Below, piece after piece: positions 18,719-27,967 of a stretch of 64,000 nucleotides of DNA. Source of the DNA: Treponema sp. (GTDB lineage Bacteria > Spirochaetota > Spirochaetia > Treponematales > Treponemataceae). Every line of letters begins with the position of its first letter. The first letter of the stretch is position 1. The notes under the pieces are model-generated. The model had not been told where the DNA came from. It searched no databases and saw only the letters and a program-made list of their open reading frames with translations. Both the position numbers and the translations under genes were made by a program. The stretch lies in contig JAEEIU010000012.1 of NCBI GenBank assembly GCA_016281495.1, positions 186,001 through 250,000 on the forward strand, written 5' to 3'.

Positions 18719-19353
18719 TAAATCTTTTCCTTAAAACCCGTTGTCGGTTTTCCGTGGCCGTAATATAAGGTGCGATTTCCAAGTGCCTTTATTTTTTTTG
18801 CAGTTTTCCTTATGTCATCTATGTTAAAATACAAATGGCCGGTGGCGGGACTAATCCAGTTGTCCAGTGCATCTCCGACAAACAAATGCTTTTCTTCAAC
18901 ATCAACACCGATGGAACCGTTTGTGTGACCCGGAAGTTCCACGATTTTTGCGTTCAGGCCATATTCGCCCAAACTGTCGCCTTCTTTTACGTGAATGATT
19001 TTCTCAGGACGTTCAACAGTTGTTTCCCTAAGGACCTTGAGTGACAGCCCAAGAACAACACGGCCTACAAGGCCATAGGATTTTAACGGCTGCCTGTCAA
19101 AGCTTTCAAACAATTCCTCGTCGGCTTCATGCAGGGCAACGGGGACATTATAGCGTCTGGAAAGTTCTGCGGCATTTTCTGCATGATCAAAATGAACATG
19201 AGTCAACACAATCAGCTGCAGTTCATACTTGTCACACTCGGCAATAACCTGATTCAAACATTGCTTGCTTGCAGTATCAACCAAAACCGCTTTTTTACCA
19301 TCTGCAATCAAATAGCAATTGTCCGTTCCACCTTTTATGTGCTTTATTTCCAT
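18718..19353 (-). CDS. MBL-fold metallo-hydrolase
   Basis: 211 residues with the zinc signature HVHFDH (about 53-58), the later metal ligands in LPGHTNGSIG and VGDALDNW, and a C-terminal YYGHGKP. This is the glyoxalase-II-like branch. The likely substrate is a thioester or other small ester, not further defined. AAAGGAG precedes the ATG. It is the first gene of a two-gene operon with the S41 peptidase. Confidence 0.88.
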   Translation of the reverse strand: MEIKHIKGGTDNCYLIADGKKAVLVDTASKQCLNQVIAECDKYELQLIVLTHVHFDHAENAAELSRRYNVPVALHEADEELFESFDRQPLKSYGLVGRVVLGLSLKVLRETTVERPEKIIHVKEGDSLGEYGLNAKIVELPGHTNGSIGVDVEEKHLFVGDALDNWISPATGHLYFNIDDIRKTAKKIKALGNRTLYYGHGKPTTGFKEKI

Positions 19354-19424
19354 TTTATTTCTCCTTTCAGCCCTGAGACAAATTATATCACATTATCAAA
19401 TGATGTACTATTGGCCATGCTTAC

Positions 19425-19453
19425 TTGTCAATAATCAAATCAAATAGTATTAT
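19425..19453 (+). promoter_or_regulatory. Promoter of the DUF3592-like gene
   Basis: TTGTCA (19425-19430) and TATTAT (19448-19453) with a 17-base spacer. This leaves a leader of about 25 bases with GGAAGGAG. Confidence 0.6.
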
Positions 19454-19483
19454 GAATATGACAAAACACAGGAAGGAGTAATC

Positions 19484-19993
19484 ATGGAGATTTACAGGAA
19501 AAATATCAATATTTATTCAAAAACAACAAACTCACCAAAGGCATTCGGTTTCTTTTTCGTATTGTTTGGAGCCGCATTCATTATTGTTGCGTCGGCAATT
19601 TTGATAAGGCGGGAAGTGTTCAAGAATAATGCAATCAGGACAACAGGCGTTGTGGTTGCAAACGTAACAAGCGAAGGCAGTTCAGGATACAAAACCAGGT
19701 ATTCATATTTTGACGAGGAAGGCAACGAGTATATTAACACAGGAAACTCAAGCTCCAATCCACCGGAATTTACCGTTGGAGCATCGATTCCCGTTTATTA
19801 TTCCATAAGCAATCATGAAAAATCAATTTACATCGGATCTACGGACAAATTCATCTTCATAGTGTTTTTTGCGCTTGGAGGAATTTCTTTTATAGCAGGC
19901 CTGATTGTTTTCATCCTTAACCGCGACAAAGAAGTCGTTTGGGAAGAATCAGGCTTGCTTGCACGTAAAAAGAAAGATGAGGAAGAGGAATAG
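19484..19993 (+). CDS. DUF3592-like membrane protein
   Basis: 169 residues: a membrane helix near 20-45, an extracytoplasmic beta-rich domain (TTGVVVANVTSEG, YSYFDEEGNEY, VGASIPVYYSISN) and a second helix near 122-145, ending in a charged KKKDEEEE tail. This arrangement is that of DUF3592 proteins, whose function is unknown. GGAAGGAG precedes the start. It is upstream of the MATE gene with a 65-base gap. Confidence 0.7.
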   Translation: MEIYRKNINIYSKTTNSPKAFGFFFVLFGAAFIIVASAILIRREVFKNNAIRTTGVVVANVTSEGSSGYKTRYSYFDEEGNEYINTGNSSSNPPEFTVGASIPVYYSISNHEKSIYIGSTDKFIFIVFFALGGISFIAGLIVFILNRDKEVVWEESGLLARKKKDEEEE

Positions 19994-20058
19994 CATGCGG
20001 GTAATTTTTGCCCAAAAAAATCTGAATTGAACATGATGACGGAGCATTGAATCAGAAA

Positions 20059-21405
20059 ATGACCAAAAACAATCAGCTTGACATGACAAATGGTCCCATA
20101 CTCGGAAAGCTCCTTAAATTCAGCATTCCGATCATTTGCTCTAACTTTCTTCAGCTTATGTTCAATGCGGCAGATATTGCTGTTGTCGGTAAATTTGCAG
20201 GCGATGCTTCTCTTGCGGCTGTAGGTTCAAGTACCTCCCTGATCAATCTCCTTATAAATCTTTTTATAGGCCTTTCGATAGGAACAAACGTAATTGCGGC
20301 AAAGCATTTTGGGGCTCAGAACAACGACAAGATTCAAAAGACAGTCCACACTTCAATCGTAATCTCCTTGATATGCGGAATCTGCATCACGATTATGGGG
20401 CTTCTTCTTTCCAGACAGATTCTTATACGCATGAATACCATAGACGAGGTGCTGCCGCTTTCCACGATTTATCTTCGCATTTATTTCTCCGGTATAACCG
20501 CGACGATGGTATATAATTTTGGAAGTGCATTGCTTCGGGCAAAGGGAGACACACAGAGGCCGCTTTATGTCCTTTTTTCTGCCGGTATCCTGAACCTTGT
20601 GATGAACCTGCTCTTTGTGATTGTCTTTAAGATGAATGTTGCGGGAGTTGCATGGGCTACGGTTATCTCGCAGACATATTCCGCTGTTTTTGTGATTGTA
20701 CTTTTGGTACGGGAGAAAGATGCTTTTCATCTTGACATCAAGAAACTGTCGCTTAACCGAGAAAGCTTTTTTGAGATACTCAAGATTGGTCTTCCGGCTG
20801 GATTACAGGGTGTAATGTTCTCCATATCAAATGTGCAGATTCAATCTTCAATCAATTTATTCGGGAAGGAGCTTATCGCAGGAAATTCCGCCACATGCAG
20901 TCTTGAGGATTTCCTGTATCAGATGATGAACGGCTTTGCCATGGGAACACTCACATTTTGCTCACAGAATATCGGTGCAGGTAAAATCGACAGGATCAAG
21001 AAGGAAGTTCCTGTTGCTCTCTTTTGCACGGCTTTTACAGGCTTGTTCTTTGGAGGTCTTTTCTTTGTTTTTGGCCGCCAGCTGCTTTCAATATACACGA
21101 CAAATCCGGATGTCATCGAGGCCGGCAGGAGCAGGATGATTGTTACGATGCTGACTATTTTTATATGCGGTATGATGCATTGCCTTGGAAACTCCATACG
21201 CGGAATTGGTCATTCAATAATGCCGGTGGTTTCCATAATGCTGGGCTGCTGCGTTTTCCGTGTTTTCTGGATAGCAGTTATATTTAAAATTGAACAGTTC
21301 CACACCCCGTTTACAATTTTTGTAAGCTATCCAATAAGCTGGACAATTACAGCAATTGCAAACGTGATATTCTTCTGTTATTACCAGAAAAAACTTGAAA
21401 AATAA
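20059..21405 (+). CDS. MATE family efflux transporter
   Basis: 448 residues with about twelve helices. The N terminus (DMTNGPILGKLLKFSIPII) and the TDIAVVGKFAGD-like segment AADIAVVGKFAGD are diagnostic of MATE/DinF-type exporters, which use H+ or Na+ to expel drugs or metabolites. ATG at 20059 is used; an in-frame TTG at 20047 lies only two bases after GGAG, while the ATG is 14 bases after it, so the start is ambiguous. It converges with the tautomerase gene. Confidence 0.9.
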   Translation: MTKNNQLDMTNGPILGKLLKFSIPIICSNFLQLMFNAADIAVVGKFAGDASLAAVGSSTSLINLLINLFIGLSIGTNVIAAKHFGAQNNDKIQKTVHTSIVISLICGICITIMGLLLSRQILIRMNTIDEVLPLSTIYLRIYFSGITATMVYNFGSALLRAKGDTQRPLYVLFSAGILNLVMNLLFVIVFKMNVAGVAWATVISQTYSAVFVIVLLVREKDAFHLDIKKLSLNRESFFEILKIGLPAGLQGVMFSISNVQIQSSINLFGKELIAGNSATCSLEDFLYQMMNGFAMGTLTFCSQNIGAGKIDRIKKEVPVALFCTAFTGLFFGGLFFVFGRQLLSIYTTNPDVIEAGRSRMIVTMLTIFICGMMHCLGNSIRGIGHSIMPVVSIMLGCCVFRVFWIAVIFKIEQFHTPFTIFVSYPISWTITAIANVIFFCYYQKKLEK

Positions 21406-21410
21406 GATTT

Positions 21411-21752
21411 CTAGAAGTTTCCGCCGTCGTAACCCCAGTCAGAGGTTCCCCAATATGATATGTAAATCGAATCCCCCGGAATGTCCAGCACAGATTTGAA
21501 TATCTCGCAGATTTTTGCGGTCATGCGGTTGCTTGAGGCAGAGTTGACTGAACCAAGAATCTTTACCTCGACATAGGCGCCTTTATCCAGCTTGCGGCCT
21601 CCAAAATACAAATCCTGATTGTCCTCGATGCTGAGCATAAGATAGCTTTCCGGTTTGTTCAGGATGCTGATTGCTTTTCCGAGCTCTGTTTTTAATGCAT
21701 CACGTTTTTCCTGGCTTACTGTTCCTGTTATTTTTGATTGAATCATTGGCAT
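21411..21752 (-). CDS. MIF-like tautomerase family protein
   Basis: 113 residues of the macrophage-migration-inhibitory-factor/phenylpyruvate-tautomerase fold. Pro2, the usual catalytic base, directly follows the start Met (MPMIQSK). The length and the C-terminal pattern (ISYWGTSDWGYDGGNF) fit the MIF branch. It is a cytosolic enzyme of unknown natural substrate. It ends five bases from the convergent MATE gene. Confidence 0.8.
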   Translation of the reverse strand: MPMIQSKITGTVSQEKRDALKTELGKAISILNKPESYLMLSIEDNQDLYFGGRKLDKGAYVEVKILGSVNSASSNRMTAKICEIFKSVLDIPGDSIYISYWGTSDWGYDGGNF

Positions 21753-21815
21753 AAGGCGACTCCTTGTTTGTTGTTTTCATCTATAATTTTATTTTAAACC
21801 ATGGCCATCGTCAAG

Positions 21816-22478
21816 TTACAGAATCTTTTTTAAGGGCTTGCCTACAAGACTTATTACAGGACCCAAAAGAAGCGACATTATGATAGAACCGAGGGCTGAA
21901 CCCTGCACACCCAGGGGATTCAGGTGGCCTGCGATTACTCCAACAAGAACAGCCGCAAGATCAAACAATATCCTGATGACAAAGAACGGAATCTTCGGGA
22001 TCCATCCGCTTATTATCTGAGGCATTGCATCATAAGGTGCAACACCCATCTGGGCATTTATGTAAATCGAGGCAACAAGCACAAACAGTATTATCGTAAG
22101 GGCAAAGATAAAAATCCGGATGCCAAGGCCGCTTTCCGCGATGAACTGGGCAAATCCGATGTTCCTCCAAATCCAGCGGCACAAATCAACGACATAACCG
22201 ATTAAAATCATGTTTGCCAGGGTTCCAAAGCCGATCATCTGTGCCCCGAAAATTATCGTAAACACAAGCATAAGTCCATAAACCAGGACCTCGGTATTTC
22301 CAAGCCCCCAGCCAAGCGCACTTGCTATGTTCAAATTCATGAAACTGGCAGGATCAGTTCCCCATCCGACTTCCACCAGAATCGAAACGAACACACCCAT
22401 CAAAATGACGGCCGGAAGCATGAATGCCAGACGCTTTCCAAAATTTGGAACGATGAACTGCTTGAAAGAAAATTTCAT
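21816..22478 (-). CDS. YitT/YczE-like integral membrane protein
   Basis: 220 residues with about six helices. The segments VEVGWGTDPASFMN, FGTLANMILIGYVVD and NAQMGVAPYDAMP match the YczE/YyaS/YitT membrane family, whose transport role is not established. The start at 22478 is chosen because GGAG lies seven bases upstream; an in-frame ATG at 22511 would add 11 polar residues without a ribosome site. Possibly co-transcribed with the MIF-like gene downstream (63-base gap). Confidence 0.75.
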   Translation of the reverse strand: MKFSFKQFIVPNFGKRLAFMLPAVILMGVFVSILVEVGWGTDPASFMNLNIASALGWGLGNTEVLVYGLMLVFTIIFGAQMIGFGTLANMILIGYVVDLCRWIWRNIGFAQFIAESGLGIRIFIFALTIILFVLVASIYINAQMGVAPYDAMPQIISGWIPKIPFFVIRILFDLAAVLVGVIAGHLNPLGVQGSALGSIIMSLLLGPVISLVGKPLKKIL

Positions 22479-22592
22479 TTTAATCTCCAACAGGGAGTAT
22501 TCCCCCCGCAATGCCCACGATTATATCATATTTTCCATAATATGGAATAGGGACGCAAAAAATAAAGATTTGCCATATTCAGCACAATTACA

Positions 22593-22621
22593 TTGCAAAA
22601 CACAATAAGCTGTGTTAAAAT
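22593..22621 (+). promoter_or_regulatory. Possible promoter of the 22.7-kb secreted protein gene
   Basis: TTGCAA (22593-22598), a 17-base spacer and TAAAAT (22616-22621). It is about 65 bases upstream of the ATG. Confidence 0.45.
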
Positions 22622-22685
22622 TATAGTAGTGCTTAAAGTTTGGTCCGCTGAGTTTCAATTCTTTGTATTTTTTTAGGAGAAAAAC

Positions 22686-23378
22686 ATGAACAAAAAGAAA
22701 ATGACTATTTTTTTGACCATTGCCGTTTTTCTGGCGTTTTTTGCAAATACTCTTTATGCACAGGAATCCTCTGAACTTACCATTAACGATTTGATGCAGA
22801 TGGATGAACCAAAGCAGGAAAAGATTCAGGAAAAGGAAGTTGAAAAGGTTCCGGAAGATAAAACAATCCAAGAGCCAAAGCTTGAGCAGGAGGATAAAAC
22901 TACTGAAGGGGAAAAGACAGAGAACAAAGATGAAAATGAAGAAATGGTCTTCTTCCCTGTCTTTTCCGTATCATGGGGTACCCCGGAAAATTGGTCAATG
23001 GATCTTGGCGGAGATTTCGTGTGGAATAAGACCGCAGATATCTCTACAGGCTTCTATGGCATGTTCGAATATTCAAAGTCCGACTCCCCGGACAATATGT
23101 TTTTCCGTTTGTCGGCGGGAAGTTCCACCATTTGTACTAAATTCTGGTTGTTATGGCTTAGAGTGGGCGGTGGCCTTGGAATCATGCCGGAGAATAACCA
23201 GCTTCTTTTGACTGCATTTGCCGAAGCCTCCTTAAGCGGTATGATAGTGGAGGTTAAAGTCATTTATGAATTCCCCCTGGGGCCGGAAGAACTAAAAAAT
23301 TATTATAACGACAATTATTCACCATTTAAAGTAAAGGTGGGTCTGGCAAACTTGTTCCACTTGCTTTTCATAGTTTAG
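22686..23378 (+). CDS. Exported protein with charged linker and barrel-like C terminus
   Basis: 230 residues: signal peptide 1 to about 25 (ending LYAQ), then a Glu/Lys-rich, probably disordered linker of about 60 residues, then a beta-rich domain (VFSVSWGTPENWSMDLGGDF; LRVGGGLGIMP). The C-terminal part looks like a small outer-membrane barrel or beta-sandwich. No known family is recognised. AGGAG precedes the start. It leads a run of three plus-strand genes with the two membrane paralogues. Confidence 0.6.
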   Translation: MNKKKMTIFLTIAVFLAFFANTLYAQESSELTINDLMQMDEPKQEKIQEKEVEKVPEDKTIQEPKLEQEDKTTEGEKTENKDENEEMVFFPVFSVSWGTPENWSMDLGGDFVWNKTADISTGFYGMFEYSKSDSPDNMFFRLSAGSSTICTKFWLLWLRVGGGLGIMPENNQLLLTAFAEASLSGMIVEVKVIYEFPLGPEELKNYYNDNYSPFKVKVGLANLFHLLFIV

Positions 23379-23422
23379 TTTTACCAGAAACCTTGATGAA
23401 AAAAATATGAAAGGAGTATTTT

Positions 23423-24145
23423 ATGGAAAACGAATTAATCAACACGGAAAACAAGCCGCAGCCTGAATCAAAGGCCAAGTATGCCGACATGGCAAGGAAA
23501 TTCATGTACTTGTTCATAATCCAGCTTTTATTGACTGTCAGCAGTGTTTTATCAATTATACTGGCTGTGGTAAATCTTGAACCTATGATAGTAATTTATT
23601 TTGGCATCGGAGCTTTTGTAATCACCATCTTATATGCCGTAATACTGTTTTTACTTGGCAAATATGATTATGAATTTAGTTTGGCAGGCCTCTTTTGTAT
23701 TTTTGCACAATTGTTCACCCTTATAAGACTGTTTGTCCCTGATGCCGCCATGAATATACTGATAAACCTCATAGGTTCAGTTTTCAGCATCTTATATTTA
23801 CTGAAATTTGCCAATGCCATGAGCTCACGGTTTTTACCTGTTGATTTAACCCTGTCTGACTCATGGGAATCTTACCGCAAGGCATACATTTATCTGATTT
23901 CAATTACATGTGCTTGCGTTGTTCTTGCGCTTATACCATATATAAACATTCTTGCCGGAATTGTTTCAATCATTTGTGCATTAACAGCCATTGGCTTTTT
24001 ATTCTGGATGCTGGTCCTCTTGTACAAATCCTCCGTATCCATGAAGGCCTTTGCCGCCAAGCCGGACGAACCAAATTCTGACAATGCCCCTGTTACTCCG
24101 ATAGAGCCCATACCAATAGTTGCCCCCGAAAATCAGGACATTTAA
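23423..24145 (+). CDS. Four/five-helix membrane protein, paralogue 1
   Basis: 240 residues. After a short polar N terminus comes KYADMARKFMYLFI and then five hydrophobic segments, with a Pro-rich cytosolic tail (TPIEPIPIVAPE). The next gene encodes a protein with the same plan and the matching motif RCADMAVKFKFLFI, so the two arose by tandem duplication. No known domain is recognised. AAAGGAG is upstream. Function unknown. Confidence 0.65.
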   Translation: MENELINTENKPQPESKAKYADMARKFMYLFIIQLLLTVSSVLSIILAVVNLEPMIVIYFGIGAFVITILYAVILFLLGKYDYEFSLAGLFCIFAQLFTLIRLFVPDAAMNILINLIGSVFSILYLLKFANAMSSRFLPVDLTLSDSWESYRKAYIYLISITCACVVLALIPYINILAGIVSIICALTAIGFLFWMLVLLYKSSVSMKAFAAKPDEPNSDNAPVTPIEPIPIVAPENQDI

Positions 24146-24172
24146 CAGTCTCATTGGAAAGGAAGACATATT

Positions 24173-24880
24173 TTGGATAATGATGTAACTGAAAATGAAA
24201 AGCTGACCAGAGCTGAGCTTAAGATACGTTGCGCTGACATGGCGGTGAAGTTTAAATTCTTGTTCATCGTTACCGTCGTCTCGTTTGTCATAAATTTTAT
24301 CCTCACCATACCGATGTTCATGACAATCTGGGCCTTGAATCTTGTTCTGGTCATTGTTTATGTGAGCCTCAAAATGCTGGCGGATGTGATGATAGCCATA
24401 ATATTGTTCACCCTTTCCAAGCACAATGCCGGCTATAAAGTTTCAGGCATCATTTACCTTATCTATGCCGTCTTATTTAACACGTCGCCCCTTTTTTTAG
24501 CGCTGGCCTCTGGTCAAAATGCAAAAATCATGGTTTTACTTTCTGAGGGTGGCAAACTTTCCTCTACTTTATTCAGTTTTCTTTATCATATACAACTCTC
24601 CACAACCATGATGCTGGTTTTTGAGCCTGTAAGCCTTGCGGTAAAAGTGGCATGGAGGGAATTCCGCCAGTGGAACATCTACATTTTTGTCGGAAGCTTG
24701 ATTTGTACCCCGCTTATGTTTATCCCATGGGTAAAATATGCAGCCTTAATCGGAGCCGGTATCATAACCACGGCATCGTTCATCGTCCTGATATGGAGAT
24801 TTACGATTATTTTCAAGTCTTATAAAATGATGGAAAAATTTTCAAGGCAAGAGGAATCACCAACCCCTCCGCACGAATAA
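24173..24880 (+). CDS. Four/five-helix membrane protein, paralogue 2
   Basis: 235 residues, a tandem paralogue of the preceding gene, sharing (Y/C)ADMA.KF..LFI near residue 20 and the same helix layout. It starts with TTG at 24173, supported by AAAGGAAG eight bases upstream; no ATG near the start gives the conserved N terminus. It ends at a bidirectional-looking hairpin shared with the convergent xylanase gene. Function unknown. Confidence 0.65.
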   Translation: MDNDVTENEKLTRAELKIRCADMAVKFKFLFIVTVVSFVINFILTIPMFMTIWALNLVLVIVYVSLKMLADVMIAIILFTLSKHNAGYKVSGIIYLIYAVLFNTSPLFLALASGQNAKIMVLLSEGGKLSSTLFSFLYHIQLSTTMMLVFEPVSLAVKVAWREFRQWNIYIFVGSLICTPLMFIPWVKYAALIGAGIITTASFIVLIWRFTIIFKSYKMMEKFSRQEESPTPPHE

Positions 24881-24922
24881 AAAAAACTGCCCCAAGACGC
24901 AAGATCCTGAGGCAGCTTTGTC
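24879..24922 (-). terminator. Terminator of the xylanase gene, with CAAAG box
   Basis: In the minus-strand RNA: GACAAAG, then the arms CUGCCUCAGGA and UCUUGGGGCAG (11 pairs, two of them G-U) around a 7-base loop, then eight U. The GACAAAG directly before the stem matches the box in the amt and glnN leaders, showing that the box can also sit at an ordinary 3' terminator. Confidence 0.8.
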
Positions 24923-24957
24923 TTACCGCATATGGCGGCTACTTTTTATCTTTAACT

Positions 24958-27768
24958 TTAATCACCCAAGGTCACGGTTCCGAATACAGAAGGATTCATG
25001 TATCCTGTTCCGTTTTCATCGTACCAGCTTAGTGTACCGATGCGGCTTCCTGAGTTGTCGGCGTCATTAATCTGAAGCTCAAGACCGATTTTCTGTCCAG
25101 GCACAGGCTTGATGTCCGTCCACTTGAATGCGGCAATCACTTCATAACCGTCGTCTGTAAGGCGTGCATAGCTTTCCATGTTGTCGGCGGTGCACTTTGT
25201 TCCGTTGAACGAAGTCTTGTTCTCGCAGCTTACACGGTACTGCTTGTCGTCTTCCTCATAGCTTTCGGCCTTTGCATTGTTTTCGTCGATGAACACTTCG
25301 ATTGAATCCTGCTGGTAGTCGTCTGCACTTGCGGTATTGATTACGCTGTCCTTTACCTTTGCATAGACATAGAGGGCTTCCTCATCCCAAAGCAAACGCA
25401 TTGAAGCATCTGCCTTTGCACCAAGACGTATTGTAAGGTCAACAGGATCTGCCCTGTCCCATTCGCTGCTGTCAAAGCGTGGTTCCGGAGATCCCTTCCT
25501 GATTGTGGCATACGGCTTGAGCAGTGCCTTTGCATAGAACTTGGAAGATGACTCCTGGCTGTTCTTTAGGTCGTTGAATGAATATACTTCTTCTCCCTTC
25601 TTATAGCGGAAATCAATCTTCATGTTTCCGGAAACTGTTGCGGCCTCGTTGTCAATCGTTATAACCATCGGGTCTGCCGCATAAACGGAAACCGGTGTTA
25701 TTCCCTTTCCATCGTCAATAAAGACGGACACTATTCCACCTTCTGCACCTTCTTCCGGTACAACAAGAACAAACAGCTTGCCGTCTGACCATGTGGGATA
25801 GAATTTTACAGCTGAATCTCCGGTCTGGATTGAATATTCAATTGCATTGGAGAAATCCTCTCCGTCGCCTTCTAGAATCGTTACACTCTGGATGGCAGGT
25901 TCAAGCTTGTCGGGATCTGCAAATGCGTAGAATGCCGGCTTGGCCTTGAATTTTCCGTCAAACAAAAGCGGGCACTGTGTCTGTGTTCCGTCTGATGCTC
26001 CACCCACATTATTTGATGACTGAAGCCATGAGTACTGGTCTGTTACACCCCAGAATACAATTCCCTTTACTTCGATTCCGGCTTCCTTGTCCAGTTCCAC
26101 AAGCTTGTCATAGATTGCCTTGTAGCGGTATGCCTGCTTGTTGTATTCTTCCTCTGGATTTTTCGGGTCAAAACTCGGGCTTGCCTTCATGTCGAATTCG
26201 GTGATCATTACGCTTCCGACTTCTGCACAATAGGCGCGTACTGCACTTTCTATCTGGGCGATTGTAGGACCGTTCAAATCGTAGTGTCCCTGCATTCCCA
26301 TTCCGCTGATGCGTGTTCCACCGGCGTTCTTTACATCCCTGAGCAGCTGGACGATTCCTTCCACCTTGCTTGGAGTACATTCGTTGTAATCGTTGTAGTA
26401 AAGTTCAAGTGATGCGGGGGCATATTTGTTTGCAAACTTGAATGCATTGATGATGAATTCATTGCTCTGGTAAACGTGCCACCAGCTTGATTTGCTTCCG
26501 TGTGTTGAATCAGAAAGCTTGTCTGCTCCCCCCTCTGTGTCAGTGCGGTAGGTTCCTGTTGCATCGCTTATGGCCTCGTTTACGACATCCCATCCGTAGA
26601 AGAGCGGGCCGTACTTTTTGCCTGTTGCGGTTGACTGGTCGGTGTAATATGTGAGCATGGTCTTGATGTACCATTCAAGGCGCTCGTTCATGACATCCTT
26701 TGTTACATAAGGCTTTGATGCGTCATAGTCCTCGTGGAAGAACCATTCGGGTGCCTGTGAGTGCCATACCAGTACGTGACCGCGGACTTTAAGTGCCTGA
26801 TTCGGGTTTTCCTTGTTCCATTTGGCAATCTTGTCCAAAAGGGCATCCGCACGGCTGTGATCAAGGACTGGAACGCTGATTTCCTTTCCGTTGAGCGTGT
26901 CCGTGGTGATTCCGATAGGCCTTGCGTTTCCGGCATTATATCCGTTCATGGCATCCATCTTGAGTTCATTTCCAAGGGTAACGCAGTTGAAGTGCTTGAA
27001 GAGAAGATCCATGTAAAGGCTGTCAGAGGCCTCGGCTCCTGTTACGGCTCCACCAACCCAGACTTTCCTACCGAATCCCTTGCTTGAAGTAACTGCATCC
27101 TTAAAGCTTACGATGTCCTTTTCGATTGAAGTAATTGCAGGTGTTTCAAGACCAACCCTGAAATCATCGATACAATAGCTTAATCCCTCTGATCCGTTGA
27201 ACTGGAACTGAACCTGATCATGCGGGTCTGCCAGAACAAATGAGCCTGTAACAAGCTGCCATTTGTCATTCAATGTATAATCCTTGTCAAAAGTGACCTT
27301 TGCAGAATCAACCTTTGACCAGTCAGATGCCGCTCCGTTTACCACAAGATATACTTTTCCTGTGGGAACCGCACTGTCATCGGCTGCCTTCATGTAGCAG
27401 GTAAATGAATATGTTGCCCCACCCTCTATGAGCTGTGCGATGGGTCCTGCACAAATCTGGCACTGTGCGGAATTTCCGTTCTGGGAAATGACCTTTACAT
27501 AAGATCCGCCGCAGTCAGGTCCCGGCTGTTCACCGTCCTTGTATGCCACGCGGGGGATGCAGTTTGGAGACCAGCTGTTGTCGTTCCACCACCAGAGGCT
27601 TCCGGAATCGCTGACTCCCTCAAAGTTCACGTTGTAATCGCTTAAAATGTTCTGGGTGACTTCACGGTTCTGTGTTTTGGTCTTTCCTTCCTTCTTTGGG
27701 AAAAAACTTAAGATCGCCGAAATCAACGCCGCAGAGACTCCAACAGCCATTGCTGCTTTTTTCACCAT
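24958..27768 (-). CDS. Modular GH10 endo-1,4-beta-xylanase
   Basis: 936 residues. Signal/anchor 1 to about 24; CBM22-like module about 40-210; GH10 catalytic domain about 225-625, with acid/base Glu in DVVNEAI (about 399), nucleophile Glu in ITEFDM (about 524) and the GHVLVWHSQAPEW signature; then a linker and a CBM9-like module about 760-936 (DEEALYVYAKVKD, DSIEVFIDENN). It should cut xylan backbones outside the cell. The start at 27768 is chosen because GGAGG (27777-27781) lies eight bases upstream; an in-frame ATG at 27783 sits just before that site. Confidence 0.93.
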   Translation of the reverse strand: MVKKAAMAVGVSAALISAILSFFPKKEGKTKTQNREVTQNILSDYNVNFEGVSDSGSLWWWNDNSWSPNCIPRVAYKDGEQPGPDCGGSYVKVISQNGNSAQCQICAGPIAQLIEGGATYSFTCYMKAADDSAVPTGKVYLVVNGAASDWSKVDSAKVTFDKDYTLNDKWQLVTGSFVLADPHDQVQFQFNGSEGLSYCIDDFRVGLETPAITSIEKDIVSFKDAVTSSKGFGRKVWVGGAVTGAEASDSLYMDLLFKHFNCVTLGNELKMDAMNGYNAGNARPIGITTDTLNGKEISVPVLDHSRADALLDKIAKWNKENPNQALKVRGHVLVWHSQAPEWFFHEDYDASKPYVTKDVMNERLEWYIKTMLTYYTDQSTATGKKYGPLFYGWDVVNEAISDATGTYRTDTEGGADKLSDSTHGSKSSWWHVYQSNEFIINAFKFANKYAPASLELYYNDYNECTPSKVEGIVQLLRDVKNAGGTRISGMGMQGHYDLNGPTIAQIESAVRAYCAEVGSVMITEFDMKASPSFDPKNPEEEYNKQAYRYKAIYDKLVELDKEAGIEVKGIVFWGVTDQYSWLQSSNNVGGASDGTQTQCPLLFDGKFKAKPAFYAFADPDKLEPAIQSVTILEGDGEDFSNAIEYSIQTGDSAVKFYPTWSDGKLFVLVVPEEGAEGGIVSVFIDDGKGITPVSVYAADPMVITIDNEAATVSGNMKIDFRYKKGEEVYSFNDLKNSQESSSKFYAKALLKPYATIRKGSPEPRFDSSEWDRADPVDLTIRLGAKADASMRLLWDEEALYVYAKVKDSVINTASADDYQQDSIEVFIDENNAKAESYEEDDKQYRVSCENKTSFNGTKCTADNMESYARLTDDGYEVIAAFKWTDIKPVPGQKIGLELQINDADNSGSRIGTLSWYDENGTGYMNPSVFGTVTLGD

Positions 27769-27875
27769 TTTTTTATCCTCCATATATCATTTTTACAGAA
27801 AATTCCTTTCTATATATTGTAAACCCAATTCGTAAAAAAGTGAATTGAAATTTTGGCAAAAACCCGAAGTTTCAT

Positions 27876-27942
27876 GTCATGCTGAACTTGATCCAGCATC
27901 CTAACATATAACTCTAAGATTCCGGATCAAGTCCGAAATGAC
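27876..27942. repeat. Two more copies of the palindromic intergenic repeat
   Basis: A copy with core GCTGAACTTGATCCAGC at 27876-27901 and a second, TTCCGGATCAAGTCCGAAATG, at 27917-27942, lie between the xylanase promoter region and the serine hydrolase gene. They are in opposite orientations. The rest of this 200-base gap shows only the probable xylanase 5' region. Confidence 0.75.
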
Positions 27943-27967
27943 AATGCCATGTTGAACTTGAAGGGGG

